Shown here: positions 1 to 8,624 of the stretch, in pieces
How the letters are laid out: each line of letters starts with the position of its first letter
Numbering within the stretch: the first letter of the stretch is position 1
From: UMGS1370 sp963557065
GTDB taxonomy: Bacteria; Bacillota; Clostridia; Lachnospirales; Lachnospiraceae
Assembly: GCA_963557065.1 (NCBI GenBank)
Contig: CAUWCT010000022.1
Location: 1 to 24,203 of the forward strand
Direction of reading: 5' to 3'
DNA: 24,203 bases
Translations under genes and position numbers: made by a program
Notes under the pieces: generated by a model
Databases searched by the model: none
Seen by the model: the letters and a program-made list of their open reading frames with translations, nothing else
What the model was told of the DNA's origin: nothing

Positions 1-55
<55 letters not shown>

Positions 56-247
56 ATAGTTTGTCCAGTCAAGATTAACTCTAGCTGTTTAATCTTTCCC
101 GTTTTACTTGGTTTCGTTCTGAATTCTTCTCGAACTCAAGGCCGATTTTCCTTCGCCTTTGTTCTTTGAATTTTCAGGGTCTGTGTATTGTTCAATCTTC
201 AATTCTCAAGGTTCTGTGCTGTTGTCTTTCTCGGCGACAGCTTGTTT
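56..247 (-). other. 16S rRNA leader (transcribed spacer)
   Basis: This stretch has no credible gene and lies between the rRNA promoter and the mature 16S 5' end, giving a transcribed leader of roughly 185 nt. On the minus strand it contains a short hairpin near the start (GCTGT/ACAGC) and an AGATTAA/TTAATCT inverted repeat just ahead of the 16S gene. The second repeat could belong to the leader structure processed by RNase III; this is inference. A 62-codon plus-strand reading frame here is a shadow with no ribosome binding site. Confidence 0.7.
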
Positions 248-276
248 AGTATATCACGCTGTTTTCGATTTGTCAA
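248..276 (-). promoter_or_regulatory. rRNA operon promoter
   Basis: Reading the minus strand, TTGACA (271-276) and TATACT (248-253) are separated by exactly 17 bp, which is near consensus for the housekeeping sigma factor. Upstream (277-320) there are phased A-tracts resembling an UP element. It lies about 190 nt ahead of the mature 16S end, as expected for an rRNA promoter. Confidence 0.88.
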
Positions 277-368
277 CAACTTTTTTCAAGTTTTTTCAAA
301 CTTTTTTATTTTGTTTTCGTCTGGCTTTTTGCCATCCAAAAACTTAAGCCTAGATTGAAAATAAGGAA

Positions 369-456
369 CGGAGAAAGAGGGATTTGAACCCTCGCGCCGG
401 TTGCCCGACCTACACCCTTAGCAGGGGCGCCTCTTCGGCCTCTTGAGTATTTCTCC
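369..456 (-). tRNA. tRNA-Ser (anticodon GCU)
   Basis: The reverse complement folds as a class II tRNA. It has a 7-bp acceptor stem GGAGAAA/TTTCTCC, a D-loop with AGAGG, an anticodon stem CGCCC/GGGTG around loop CTGCTAA (anticodon GCT, reading AGC/AGU serine codons), a long variable arm typical of tRNA-Ser, and a T-arm with GGTTCAAATCC. The discriminator is G. CCA is not encoded, so the 3' end must be added by nucleotidyltransferase. It lies directly upstream of the rRNA promoter on the same strand and has its own promoter. Confidence 0.96.
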
Positions 457-516
457 GCATTGTTTTATTTTCAACTTGCTGGCTCTTAACAGTCTCCTGT
501 CTCAAGCGCATGTGTA

Positions 517-545
517 ATTATACATGACCATATTCGTCTTGTCAA
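517..545 (-). promoter_or_regulatory. tRNA-Ser promoter
   Basis: On the minus strand TTGACA (540-545) and a perfect TATAAT (517-522) are spaced by 17 bp, about 60 bp ahead of the tRNA 5' end. The segment AAAGTTGTTGACAA is essentially the same as in the rRNA promoter and is likewise preceded by A-tracts, so both stable-RNA units appear to share one promoter design. Confidence 0.88.
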
Positions 546-594
546 CAACTTTTTAAAACTTTTTTCAATTTTTATGTGATAGTTCAGTCATGAC

Positions 595-625
595 ACTTTT
601 TGCCCGCTTTGGATGGACAAAAAGT
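595..625 (-). terminator. hairpin downstream of plsC, possible terminator
   Basis: On the minus strand, 20 nt past the plsC stop codon, ACTTTTTGTCC pairs with GGGCAAAAAGT (11 bp with one G-U) around a 9-nt loop. There is no clear U-tract after the stem, so termination is uncertain. It is the only candidate end signal between plsC and the tRNA promoter. Confidence 0.4.
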
Positions 626-644
626 ATCTGGATTCTTCGCATGG

Positions 645-1376
645 CTAAACTGTTTTCTTTTTATTGCTTAACTGTTCATGAATCGCTTCCTGGATTCTGT
701 CATGTACTATCTGCGCAATCTCCACTGTCTTTTTCCCTTTATATTCTTCTGGATAAACAGGCTTCAGATAATGAACTTCCACCTGTTCCTTTTTAATCGA
801 CTCTATATCAAAGGGTTTAAAACTGTTAATCAAAGCAACTGGTATAATCGGACACCCGGCATTAACAGCGCTTTTAAAACTTCCCCCCTTAAACGGCAGG
901 ATTTCATTTCCATTCTTACTTCTGGTCCCTTCGGCAAAAATTACATAATTTCTCCCCTGCTTTACTTCGTCAGTTACCTTTTGGATTACCTTCATAGATC
1001 CCCGTATATCATCTCTGTCAATGGAAATTCCCCTTAAAAGGGCCAGTACCTGTTTGACCAGTATAATATCTGCTGCTTCTTTTTTTATCACAACACCAAG
1101 GGGATGGCTGCAGGTGTCAATAATCGCCAGCATGTCAAAAAGTCCCTGATGGTTTGGAAATAGAACAAACCCTTCCTGCTTTGGTATCTGTTCCATTCCA
1201 AATCCCTGAACGGCCACCCTTCCCTTTCGGTTTACCTTTTTTACTATCATTCTCAGGTAATCATACCGTTCCTGTTCTGTATGCCCATCCTCCGGCCTTC
1301 CGTATCTGCAGATTCGATAAAACCAATATGGAACTTTCGGAAGAGACTTAACGACCATAAAAGCAATTCGTTTCAT
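645..1376 (-). CDS. plsC: 1-acyl-sn-glycerol-3-phosphate acyltransferase (PlsC family)
   Basis: This 243-residue protein of the LPLAT family would transfer an acyl group to lysophosphatidic acid to give phosphatidic acid at the inner face of the membrane. The acyltransferase blocks are in order: catalytic NHQGLFD (residues 75-81, the H-x4-D motif), FAEGTR (147-152) for glycerol-phosphate binding, PFKGG (161-165), and CPIIPVAL (about 175-182). The length is usual for bacterial PlsC. The N-terminus is hydrophobic and basic but has no clear signal peptide. The start is supported by AGGAG seven bases ahead. The gene begins only 15 bp after the gyrA terminator, so its transcription must come from read-through or from a promoter inside the gyrA end. 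The family is clear; the exact acyl donor and acceptor are inferred. Confidence 0.9.
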   Translation of the reverse strand: MKRIAFMVVKSLPKVPYWFYRICRYGRPEDGHTEQERYDYLRMIVKKVNRKGRVAVQGFGMEQIPKQEGFVLFPNHQGLFDMLAIIDTCSHPLGVVIKKEAADIILVKQVLALLRGISIDRDDIRGSMKVIQKVTDEVKQGRNYVIFAEGTRSKNGNEILPFKGGSFKSAVNAGCPIIPVALINSFKPFDIESIKKEQVEVHYLKPVYPEEYKGKKTVEIAQIVHDRIQEAIHEQLSNKKKTV

Positions 1377-1391
1377 TTATTGTCTCCTGTC

Positions 1392-1440
1392 AAAAAAGAA
1401 GACTGCTGCACAATGACATTCACTGTACCGCAGCCTCTTT
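1392..1440 (-). terminator. intrinsic terminator of the dnaA-gyrA side, after gyrA
   Basis: On the minus strand, just past the gyrA stop codon, GCTGC pairs with GCAGC and encloses a second stem ACAGTGA/TCATTGT with an ATG loop. Outer AAGA/TCTT pairs lead into a run of six T. This is a typical Rho-independent terminator closing the gyrB-gyrA unit. Confidence 0.85.
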
Positions 1441-1452
1441 ATATTATTTTAT

Positions 1453-3960
1453 TTAGTTTGGATAAAAATTTTCGCCTTCATCTAACTCTTCGGATTCTTC
1501 CGAATCATCAGATGAAGAGCTTTCCCTTACTTTTGCAATCGAAGCTACACGAATATCAGATTCTACATCAATATCCATTAATTTTACGCCGGAAGTATTT
1601 CTTCCAATAATAGAAATCGTATCCACTGCCATACGGATAATGATTCCTTCATTGGTAATCAGCATAATTTCCCTGTTGTCATCAACCAGTTTTGCTCCAA
1701 TTAAACAACCGGTCTTTTCTACAACCTTGTAACAGCGCACACCTTTTCCGCCCCTGTACTGGGCTGTAAATTCACTAATCGGCGTTCTTTTGCCGTATCC
1801 GTATTCAGAAGCTGCTAAAAGACATTCTCCCTGGCTCTCTATCTGCATTCCGATTACTTCGTCATCCTCATCGAATTTCATACCGATAACACCCATAGAA
1901 ACACGCCCTGTAATACGGACATCTGTCTCATGGAACCGGATACACATACCTTTTCTGGTAATAAGAAATACATCTTCTGTATTGTCTGTTGCTTTTACTT
2001 CAATGAGTTCATCTCCGTCTTTTAAAACAATAGCCTGAAGACCATTCTTACGGACATTCTCATATTCCTGCATTGGAGTTTTCTTCACCATGCCGTCCCT
2101 TGTGGCCATTAAAAGAAATTTATCTTCATCGTATTCCTTCATTGGAACGACTGCCGTAATCTTTTCTCCAGCCTGAAGCTGCAAAAGATTGACAATAGCG
2201 GTTCCTCTGGCAGTACGTCCGGCTTCCGGAATCTCATACGCTTTTATCCGGTATACCCGTCCTGTATTGGTAAAGAACATCAGATAATGGTGATTGGTGG
2301 TCATCAGAAGATCCTCAATATAATCTTCCTCAATGGTCTGCATACCCTTAATGCCTTTGCCGCCTCTGTTCTGGATTCGGAAATTGTCTGCGTCCATTCT
2401 CTTAATATATCCTAAATTAGTCATGGCAATAACGGTATCATCATCCGGAATCAGATCTTCCATGGATACATCATCGTCATATCCAATTGCAGTCCGACGG
2501 TCATCCCCGTACTTATCTGCAATTACCATGATTTCTTCTTTGATAACTCCTAATAGCTTGTGTTCGTCTGCTAAAATCGCTTTCAATTCTGCAATCCTTA
2601 TCTGAAGTTCCTTATATTCGTTTTCAATCTTTTCCCGTTCCAGACCAGTTAAGGCGCGAAGACGCATATCTACAATCGCCTGGGCCTGGGCCTCACTAAG
2701 TCCAAACCGCTCCATTAACTGAGTTTTGGCAATCTGAACATTCTGAGAAGAACGGATAATGTGAATCACTTCGTCAATGTGATCCAGTGCAATCAGAAGT
2801 CCTTCTAAAATATGGGCCCGCTCCTCTGCCTTGTTTAAATCGTATTTGGTTCTTCTGGTTACAACATCTTCCTGATGCTTAATATAATACTCCAGCATCT
2901 GGGACAGATTCAACACTTTCGGCTCATTATTGACTAAAGCCAGCATAATAACACCGAATGTATCCTGAAGCTGGGTATGCTTTAACAGCTGGTTTAATAC
3001 CACATTGGCGTTGACATCCCGGCGGAGTTCGATATTAATTCTCATACCTTCGCGGCTGGATTCATCGCCAATGTATGTAATGCCATCAACCTTCTTTTCT
3101 TTTACCAAATCTGCTATTTTTTCGATTAAACGGGCTTTATTTACCAGATAGGGAAGTTCGGTAACAATGATTCTGGATTTTCCATTGGGCAGTGTCTCAA
3201 TATTGGTAACTGCACGCACTTTAATCTTTGCCCGTCCGGTCCGATATGCCTCTTCAATTCCTCTGCGCCCTAAAATCGTTGCACCGGTTGGAAAATCTGG
3301 TCCTTTTACAATTTCCATTAATTCCTCAATGGAGGTTTCCCGGTTTTCCAGAATGCGGTTGTCAATTATCTTTACAACTGCGCCAATAACCTCTCTTAAG
3401 TTATGAGGAGGAATGTTGGTTGCCATACCTACTGCAATACCGGTTGTACCATTGACCAAAAGGTTGGGATAGCGGGCTGGAAGCACAACCGGCTCTTTTT
3501 CTGTCTCGTCAAAGTTCGGCGCAAAATCTACAGTATCTTTATTAATGTCTGCCAGCATTTCCATGGAGATTTTGCTTAAACGTGCTTCTGTATAACGCAT
3601 TGCGGCAGCCCCGTCTCCGTCTACAGATCCAAAGTTTCCATGTCCGTCTACTAACGGATAGCGGGTAGACCATTCCTGGGCCATGTTGACCAACGCCCCA
3701 TAAATCGAACTGTCTCCATGAGGATGGTATTTACCCATGGTATCGCCGACGATACGGGCACATTTACGGTGGGGCTTATCCGGCCCGTTGTTCAGCTCAA
3801 TCATAGCATATAAAATTCTGCGCTGAACCGGTTTCAATCCATCTCTTACATCCGGCAATGCTCTTGAAGCGATTACACTCATGGCATAGTCGATGTAGGA
3901 TTTTTCCATGGTCTTTTTTAAGTCTATGTCATGGACTTTATCAAAGATATTCGGTTCCAT
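1453..3960 (-). CDS. gyrA: DNA gyrase subunit A
   Basis: This 835-residue subunit breaks and rejoins DNA and wraps it, forming the A2B2 gyrase that adds negative supercoils. The order is a winged-helix/tower breakage domain with catalytic Tyr123 (in AAMRYTEARL), a coiled-coil segment around 365-490, and a C-terminal beta-pinwheel starting near 500. The GyrA box is QNRGGKG (530-536), which marks it as gyrase rather than topoisomerase IV. The quinolone-resistance-determining region reads HGDSSIYG (81-88): Ser84 is kept, but Gly88 stands where E. coli has Asp87. The C-terminal tail is strongly acidic (SSSSDDSEESEELDEGE). It starts 18 bp after gyrB with GAGG ahead of the ATG and is probably co-transcribed. 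It ends at a strong terminator. Confidence 0.98.
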   Translation of the reverse strand: MEPNIFDKVHDIDLKKTMEKSYIDYAMSVIASRALPDVRDGLKPVQRRILYAMIELNNGPDKPHRKCARIVGDTMGKYHPHGDSSIYGALVNMAQEWSTRYPLVDGHGNFGSVDGDGAAAMRYTEARLSKISMEMLADINKDTVDFAPNFDETEKEPVVLPARYPNLLVNGTTGIAVGMATNIPPHNLREVIGAVVKIIDNRILENRETSIEELMEIVKGPDFPTGATILGRRGIEEAYRTGRAKIKVRAVTNIETLPNGKSRIIVTELPYLVNKARLIEKIADLVKEKKVDGITYIGDESSREGMRINIELRRDVNANVVLNQLLKHTQLQDTFGVIMLALVNNEPKVLNLSQMLEYYIKHQEDVVTRRTKYDLNKAEERAHILEGLLIALDHIDEVIHIIRSSQNVQIAKTQLMERFGLSEAQAQAIVDMRLRALTGLEREKIENEYKELQIRIAELKAILADEHKLLGVIKEEIMVIADKYGDDRRTAIGYDDDVSMEDLIPDDDTVIAMTNLGYIKRMDADNFRIQNRGGKGIKGMQTIEEDYIEDLLMTTNHHYLMFFTNTGRVYRIKAYEIPEAGRTARGTAIVNLLQLQAGEKITAVVPMKEYDEDKFLLMATRDGMVKKTPMQEYENVRKNGLQAIVLKDGDELIEVKATDNTEDVFLITRKGMCIRFHETDVRITGRVSMGVIGMKFDEDDEVIGMQIESQGECLLAASEYGYGKRTPISEFTAQYRGGKGVRCYKVVEKTGCLIGAKLVDDNREIMLITNEGIIIRMAVDTISIIGRNTSGVKLMDIDVESDIRVASIAKVRESSSSDDSEESEELDEGENFYPN

Positions 3961-3978
3961 CTATTTTCCTCAACTTTC

Positions 3979-5889
3979 TTAGATATCCAGAGTACCATAC
4001 TTGGCATTCGCCTCAATAAACTCTCTTCTGGGTTCTACCTGATCGCCCATCAGAGTTGTAAAGGTTAAGTCTACTTCTGAAGCAGTATCTTCATCCATGG
4101 TAACTCGAAGAAGCACTCTTCGTTCCGGATCCATGGTGGTTTCCCAAAGCTGCTCCGGATCCATTTCTCCAAGTCCTTTGTAACGCTGGATCTTATTGTT
4201 GGTATCCCGTCCGATTTCTTGAAGAATATTATTTAACTCTGCATCGCTATAAGCGTACCATACCCGCTTATTCTTTTCAATCTTATATAATGGCGGCTGA
4301 GCCAGATAGACATATCCCTGCTTGATTAATTCCGGCATAAACCGGTATAAAAATGTCAGCAGCAGGGTACTGATATGAGCGCCGTCTACGTCCGCATCGG
4401 TCATAATAATAATCTTATGATAGCGAAGCTTGGAAATGTCAAATTCATCATGAATACCGGTACCAAAAGCCGTAATCATAGCCTTGATCTCATTGTTGCC
4501 GTAAATCTTATCCAGTCTCGCCTTTTCTACGTTTAAAATTTTTCCTCTAAGAGGCAGAATTGCCTGGGTGGCGCGGGAACGGGCCGTCTTTGCAGAGCCC
4601 CCCGCGGAATCTCCCTCTACGATGTAGATCTCGCAGTTTTCCGGATTTTTATCAGAACAATCCGCCAGTTTTCCCGGAAGAGCCATGCCTTCTAACGCAG
4701 TTTTTCTTCTGGTCAGTTCTCTGGCTTTTCTGGCAGCCGCTCTGGCTCTCTGGGCTAAAATGGATTTTTCACACATAACTCTGGCAACAGACGGATTCTG
4801 CTCCAGAAAATAGGTAAGCTGCTCGCTTACAATGCTGTCTACAGCGCCTCTTGCCTCACTGTTGCCCAGCTTTTGCTTGGTCTGCCCCTCAAACTGAGGT
4901 TCCCCAATCTTAACACTGATAATTGCTGTAAGTCCTTCCCGTATATCTTCTCCGGAAAGAGCCGGCTCTGTGTCTTTTAACAGCTTATTTTTCTTGGCAT
5001 AATCATTAAATGTCTTGGTCAGGGCATTTTTAAAACCGGTTAAATGGGTGCCGCCCTCCGGAGTATTAATGTTATTTACAAAGCTGTAGATGTTCTCATT
5101 ATAAGCATCATTGTGCTGCATGGAAACTTCCACGTAAACCCCGTCTTTCATTCCCTCACAGTAGATGACCTGATCGTATAAAGCCGCCTTGCCCTTATTT
5201 AAGTAGGTGACAAATTCCTTAATACCGCCCTCGTAGTGGAACGTTTCTTTTCTCTTTTCCTCCCGGTCATCTTCCAGAATAATCTTTAAATTCTTCGTTA
5301 AAAATGCCGTCTCTCTCAAACGAATTTTCAGAGTATCGTAATCGTATACGGTTTCCTCAAAAATCTCTTTATCCGGAAGGAAGGTAACTTTTGTACCATG
5401 TTCTTCTTTCGAGCACTCTCCAATTACCTTTAAGGGATACATAACTTTCCCCCGCTCATAACGCTGCTTGTAAACCTTTCCTTCTTTGCAAATTTCAACT
5501 TCCAGCCACTCAGACAAAGCATTTACAACCGAAGCGCCAACGCCATGAAGACCTCCGGATACTTTGTATCCTCCGCCGCCAAATTTACCGCCTGCGTGAA
5601 GAATGGTAAATACTACTTCGACTGCCGGAAGTCCTGCCTTTTTCTGTATATCTACAGGGATTCCCCGCCCGTCATCTGTAACGGTGATGGAGTTATCTTC
5701 ATTGATCCGGACGTTAATCACATCACAGAATCCTGCCAGCGCCTCATCTACCGCGTTGTCAACAATCTCATAAACCAAATGGTGCAGTCCTCTGGAAGAG
5801 GTGCTGCCAATATACATGCCAGGCCTCTTCCTGACCGCTTCCAGACCCTCTAAAATCTGGATTTGATCTGCTCCATATTCAGCGCTCAT
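3979..5889 (-). CDS. gyrB: DNA gyrase subunit B
   Basis: This is the ATPase subunit of gyrase, about 636 residues. The GHKL ATP site shows EIVDNAVDEALAG (general base Glu41, Asn45), DDGRGIP (about 72-78) and the lid GGLHGVG (about 112-118). The TOPRIM domain has EGDSAGGSA (about 426-434) and the metal-binding DADVDG (about 499-504), followed by the GyrB tail with QRYKGLGEMDPEQLWETTMD. The length is that of Gram-positive GyrB, without the large insertion seen in E. coli. The start has AGGAGG seven bases upstream. The gene sits 17 bp after recF and 18 bp before gyrA, the classic recF-gyrB-gyrA order near the origin. Confidence 0.98.
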   Translation of the reverse strand: MSAEYGADQIQILEGLEAVRKRPGMYIGSTSSRGLHHLVYEIVDNAVDEALAGFCDVINVRINEDNSITVTDDGRGIPVDIQKKAGLPAVEVVFTILHAGGKFGGGGYKVSGGLHGVGASVVNALSEWLEVEICKEGKVYKQRYERGKVMYPLKVIGECSKEEHGTKVTFLPDKEIFEETVYDYDTLKIRLRETAFLTKNLKIILEDDREEKRKETFHYEGGIKEFVTYLNKGKAALYDQVIYCEGMKDGVYVEVSMQHNDAYNENIYSFVNNINTPEGGTHLTGFKNALTKTFNDYAKKNKLLKDTEPALSGEDIREGLTAIISVKIGEPQFEGQTKQKLGNSEARGAVDSIVSEQLTYFLEQNPSVARVMCEKSILAQRARAAARKARELTRRKTALEGMALPGKLADCSDKNPENCEIYIVEGDSAGGSAKTARSRATQAILPLRGKILNVEKARLDKIYGNNEIKAMITAFGTGIHDEFDISKLRYHKIIIMTDADVDGAHISTLLLTFLYRFMPELIKQGYVYLAQPPLYKIEKNKRVWYAYSDAELNNILQEIGRDTNNKIQRYKGLGEMDPEQLWETTMDPERRVLLRVTMDEDTASEVDLTFTTLMGDQVEPRREFIEANAKYGTLDI

Positions 5890-5906
5890 ATAAATCCTCC
5901 TAACGG

Positions 5907-6992
5907 TTAATTCTCATTTACAACAGTTCCATCTGTTACTTTAAAAATCTTATCAATGGGAAATCGGTTATTTACAAAATCATCCAGCCCCGTACAGGTA
6001 ATCATTGTCTGGATATGATGGATATTCGACAAAAGCTGATTTTGCCTTTTGCCATCCAGCTCTGATAATACATCATCCAGCAAAAGGATGGGATAATCCC
6101 TCACAATTTTTTTAACCAGTTCTATTTCAGACAGTTTCAAAGACAGAGCAGCCGTCCGCTGCTGTCCCTGTGAGCCAAATCTGCGGATGTCCACATCATT
6201 GATAAAAAAACTGATATCATCTCTGTGAGGACCGCAAAGCGTGGTCTTCTGACGAATATCCTGCCCTCTGTTTTTTGCCAGCACAGCCCTAAAATCCTCT
6301 CTCTTTACATTGGGCTCGTAGTGAATCACCAAATGTTCCCTTTCCCCGGAAAGCCGGTAATGGATGTCTTTTATAATCTCATTTAACTGAGAGATAAACG
6401 CATTTCTGTATTCCATGACCTGAATCCCATAAGAGAGCATCTGTTCATCCCATACATCCAGTGTAGGTTCATACTCCGGTTTTAATGCCAGTTCTTTTAA
6501 CAGCTTATTTCTCTGTACCACAATCCGATTATACTGAACAAGTGCATGAACGTACAGCTTATTCAACTGGCAAAGTTCCAAATCTACAAAACGCCGTCTT
6601 TCAGCTGGGCCGTTTTTGATAATATTTAAATCTTCCGGCGAAAAAAACACCACATTGGCAATCCCGAACAATTCACTGGCCTTGTGGATGGGAATTCCAT
6701 TAACGGCAATTCCCTTGGCCTTATTTTTTTTCAAATGCATATCAATCCGGTATGGAACTTTATCCTTTTCCAGATTCAGCTTCACATGCGCTTCTTCTTC
6801 TCCAAACCGGATAATCTCTTTATCCTTGGAGCCTCTGTGGGATTTTGTGGTACAGCACACATAAACCGCTTCCAGAATATTGGTTTTCCCCTGGGCATTA
6901 TCCCCATAAAGAATATTGGTCTTACTGCTTAATTCCATATGTAATTGGCCATAATTGCGGTAATTTAAAAGTTCAACCGATGTAATAATCAT
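5907..6992 (-). CDS. recF: DNA replication and repair protein RecF
   Basis: This 361-residue SMC-like ABC ATPase binds DNA at single/double-strand junctions and, with RecO and RecR, helps load RecA at gaps. It shows Walker A GDNAQGKTN (30-38), the ABC signature SQGQQRT (274-280) and Walker B with D-loop LLLDDVLSELD (303-313). There is no long coiled coil, as usual for RecF. Its ATG overlaps the stop codon of the upstream S4-domain gene by 4 bp (ATGA), so translation of the two is probably coupled. The length and position between the S4 gene and gyrB match the standard Firmicute layout. Confidence 0.97.
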   Translation of the reverse strand: MIITSVELLNYRNYGQLHMELSSKTNILYGDNAQGKTNILEAVYVCCTTKSHRGSKDKEIIRFGEEEAHVKLNLEKDKVPYRIDMHLKKNKAKGIAVNGIPIHKASELFGIANVVFFSPEDLNIIKNGPAERRRFVDLELCQLNKLYVHALVQYNRIVVQRNKLLKELALKPEYEPTLDVWDEQMLSYGIQVMEYRNAFISQLNEIIKDIHYRLSGEREHLVIHYEPNVKREDFRAVLAKNRGQDIRQKTTLCGPHRDDISFFINDVDIRRFGSQGQQRTAALSLKLSEIELVKKIVRDYPILLLDDVLSELDGKRQNQLLSNIHHIQTMITCTGLDDFVNNRFPIDKIFKVTDGTVVNEN

Positions 6993-7198
6993 GCCTGAAT
7001 CTGAAACTCACTTCCATTGTAGGAGACAATATCTCCATTTACCAGTTTCTTTCCTCTCTGACACTCTACCTGACCGTTTACCAGAACCTGACCGTCCTGA
7101 ATCACAATCTTTGCCTCCACGCCGGAATCTACCAGACCAGCCAGCTTTAAAGCCTGGCCCAATTTGATAAAGTCATCCCTGATTGTAATGGTTTTCAT
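6989..7198 (-). CDS. yaaA: S4-domain RNA-binding protein YaaA
   Basis: This 69-residue protein consists of little more than one S4-like RNA-binding fold. An N-terminal segment with IKLGQALKLAGLVDSG is followed by the typical QVLVNGQVECQRGKKLVNGDIV (split over residues about 35-58). Small proteins of this kind lie between dnaN and recF in most Firmicutes (YaaA/RlbA of B. subtilis), where a link to ribosome assembly has been proposed. The start has AAAGGAG at a good distance. The end overlaps recF by 4 bp, so it appears to be in the dnaN-yaaA-recF-gyrB-gyrA unit. The family is clear; the function is inferred from the fold and position. Confidence 0.9.
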   Translation of the reverse strand: MKTITIRDDFIKLGQALKLAGLVDSGVEAKIVIQDGQVLVNGQVECQRGKKLVNGDIVSYNGSEFQIQA

Positions 7199-7246
7199 AG
7201 GCTTAAAACTCCTTTGTTATTTTTTTATCAAAAATGTCCGCCTGTG

Positions 7247-8365
7247 TCAGACAGATGCTGCATTAAAATTCACAGGGAGGATTAAATAAATATAGTGTTC
7301 TTCCTCATCGCGGATAAAGCAGGGGGATTTGGGATTCATCATGTACAGAGAAATTTCCTCATCATCAATCACCCTTAATGCATCAATTAAAAATCTGGGA
7401 TTAAATCCAATCATAAGATCGTTTCCTGTTTTATGAATCATAACCTGGGCATTCATGGTACCAAAGCTGGAATTTAATTTTAAGTCCATCTCATTATCAG
7501 AAATGGTTAAAATCAAAGGCTTTTTATCATTTTCCCGGATCAGGATCGTAGCCCGTTCAATACAGTCCAAAAATTCTTTTTTATTAATGGTCACTTTGGT
7601 TTCGTAATCATTGGAAAGCATCTGGCTAATCCGGAAATATTCTCCTTCGATCAGACGGGATACCACAACAGTATTATCAAATTCAAACATAATGTGGTTC
7701 TGGCTAAAGGAAATGACAACTTCCTTTTCATTATCGCCGCTTAAAATTTTGCTGATCTCACTTAAAGTCTTGCCAGGAACAATCACTTTAATCGTTTCAT
7801 AATGCTCTTTTAACTCTACTTTTCTAATTGAAATTCTGTGTCCATCCAGGGAAACTACTTTTAATTCATTTTCTGAAACTTCAAATAATTCGCCAGTCAT
7901 CATCTTATTGCTGTCGTTGGGCGAGATAGAAAATATAGTCTGCCGGATAATTTCTTTTAATGTAAACTGGGAAAGAGAAATATATTTGTCCCGTTCAATA
8001 TAAGGGATATAGGAAAATTCATCGCCGTCTCTTCCCTGAATTGTAAATACGGAGTTTTCACAGGAAATGACCGTATTTAAGTTATCATCACTTTCTATTG
8101 TAATTTCAGAATCTACGCCGGAAAGTTTTCTGACAATCTCAGAAAAGAGCTTTGCATCTAATGCAATTTTACCCCTTTTTAAAATCGTTCCCTCTACCTT
8201 TGTTTCGATTCCCAGTTCCATATCATTGCCGGTTAATTTAATATCCGTTCCTGACGCGTCAATTAAAATACATTCTAAAATAGACATGGTCGTTTTTGAT
8301 GTAACAGCTTTTAATACAATATTGATGCCGTTTAACAGGGCATCTTTTTGAAATGTAAGCTTCAT
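7247..8365 (-). CDS. dnaN: DNA polymerase III beta subunit (sliding clamp)
   Basis: This 372-residue ring clamp holds the replicative polymerase and many other partners on DNA. It has three clamp domains of about 120 residues each. The N-terminus (MKLTFQKDALLNGINIVLKAV) and the C-terminus, ending in YLILPVN, match the family; the C-terminal YLILPV segment forms part of the partner-binding pocket. The length is normal. The start has AAAGGAG ten bases upstream. It follows dnaA across a 259-bp gap that holds DnaA boxes and precedes yaaA by 48 bp. Confidence 0.97.
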   Translation of the reverse strand: MKLTFQKDALLNGINIVLKAVTSKTTMSILECILIDASGTDIKLTGNDMELGIETKVEGTILKRGKIALDAKLFSEIVRKLSGVDSEITIESDDNLNTVISCENSVFTIQGRDGDEFSYIPYIERDKYISLSQFTLKEIIRQTIFSISPNDSNKMMTGELFEVSENELKVVSLDGHRISIRKVELKEHYETIKVIVPGKTLSEISKILSGDNEKEVVISFSQNHIMFEFDNTVVVSRLIEGEYFRISQMLSNDYETKVTINKKEFLDCIERATILIRENDKKPLILTISDNEMDLKLNSSFGTMNAQVMIHKTGNDLMIGFNPRFLIDALRVIDDEEISLYMMNPKSPCFIRDEEEHYIYLILPVNFNAASV

Positions 8366-8624
8366 AATTGTTGATAACTCCTTTGCTTGAAATAAATAGA
8401 GAAAAGAAAGAAATATATAGTTCTTTTCCGTAGTAATCGCCGTAGGGGGTGTGAATTTGTGTAAAAGCCTTAAAAATCAGATTCATAAACGATTTTAAGG
8501 TGTGAATAAGAGTGTGAATAAGTCTTTAGAATCATTCTGAGAATAACTGTGTTATCCACAGCGCAAAAAGCAGGTTGTCTGTGGGATCACATATCCACAT
8601 AAAATCCACATAAATTTACACAGG
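8366..8624. other. oriC: oriC, dnaA-dnaN intergenic part
   Basis: The 259 bp between dnaA and dnaN hold DnaA boxes. There is an exact TTATCCACA at 8552-8560, two TTATTCACA boxes on the minus strand at 8501-8509 and 8513-8521 (3 bp apart), and near matches at 8591-8599 and 8602-8610. Toward dnaN there is a G-cluster (8446-8449) and then an AT-rich stretch (about 8385-8430) that could melt first. The arrangement of boxes, GC cluster and AT-rich segment next to dnaN resembles the unwinding side of the B. subtilis origin. That this is where strands open is inference from that similarity. Confidence 0.75.
8431..8458 (+). promoter_or_regulatory. possible DnaA-trio element with GC cluster and weak DnaA box
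   Basis: A weak DnaA box (TGTGAATTT, 8450-8458, 7 of 9) touches GGGG (8446-8449), followed leftward by triplets TAG (8443), CCG, TCG, TAA (8434) and TAG (8431). The basal unwinding system described in B. subtilis has the same order of box, GC-rich cluster and repeated TAG/TAA trios. Only three of the five triplets fit, so this is tentative. Confidence 0.35.

Noticed and set aside
326..353. GGCTT/AAGCC hairpin after tRNA-Ser as a terminator
   Set aside because: The stem is weak with mismatches and no T-run follows on the minus strand; the tRNA may be read into the rRNA operon.
678..1037. 119-codon plus-strand frame inside plsC
   Set aside because: It is antisense to a clear acyltransferase gene with all its motifs; no ribosome binding site.
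8259..8486. 75-codon minus-strand frame across the dnaN start and the oriC gap
   Set aside because: It overlaps dnaN in another frame and runs through DnaA boxes; composition is unlike a protein and there is no ribosome binding site.
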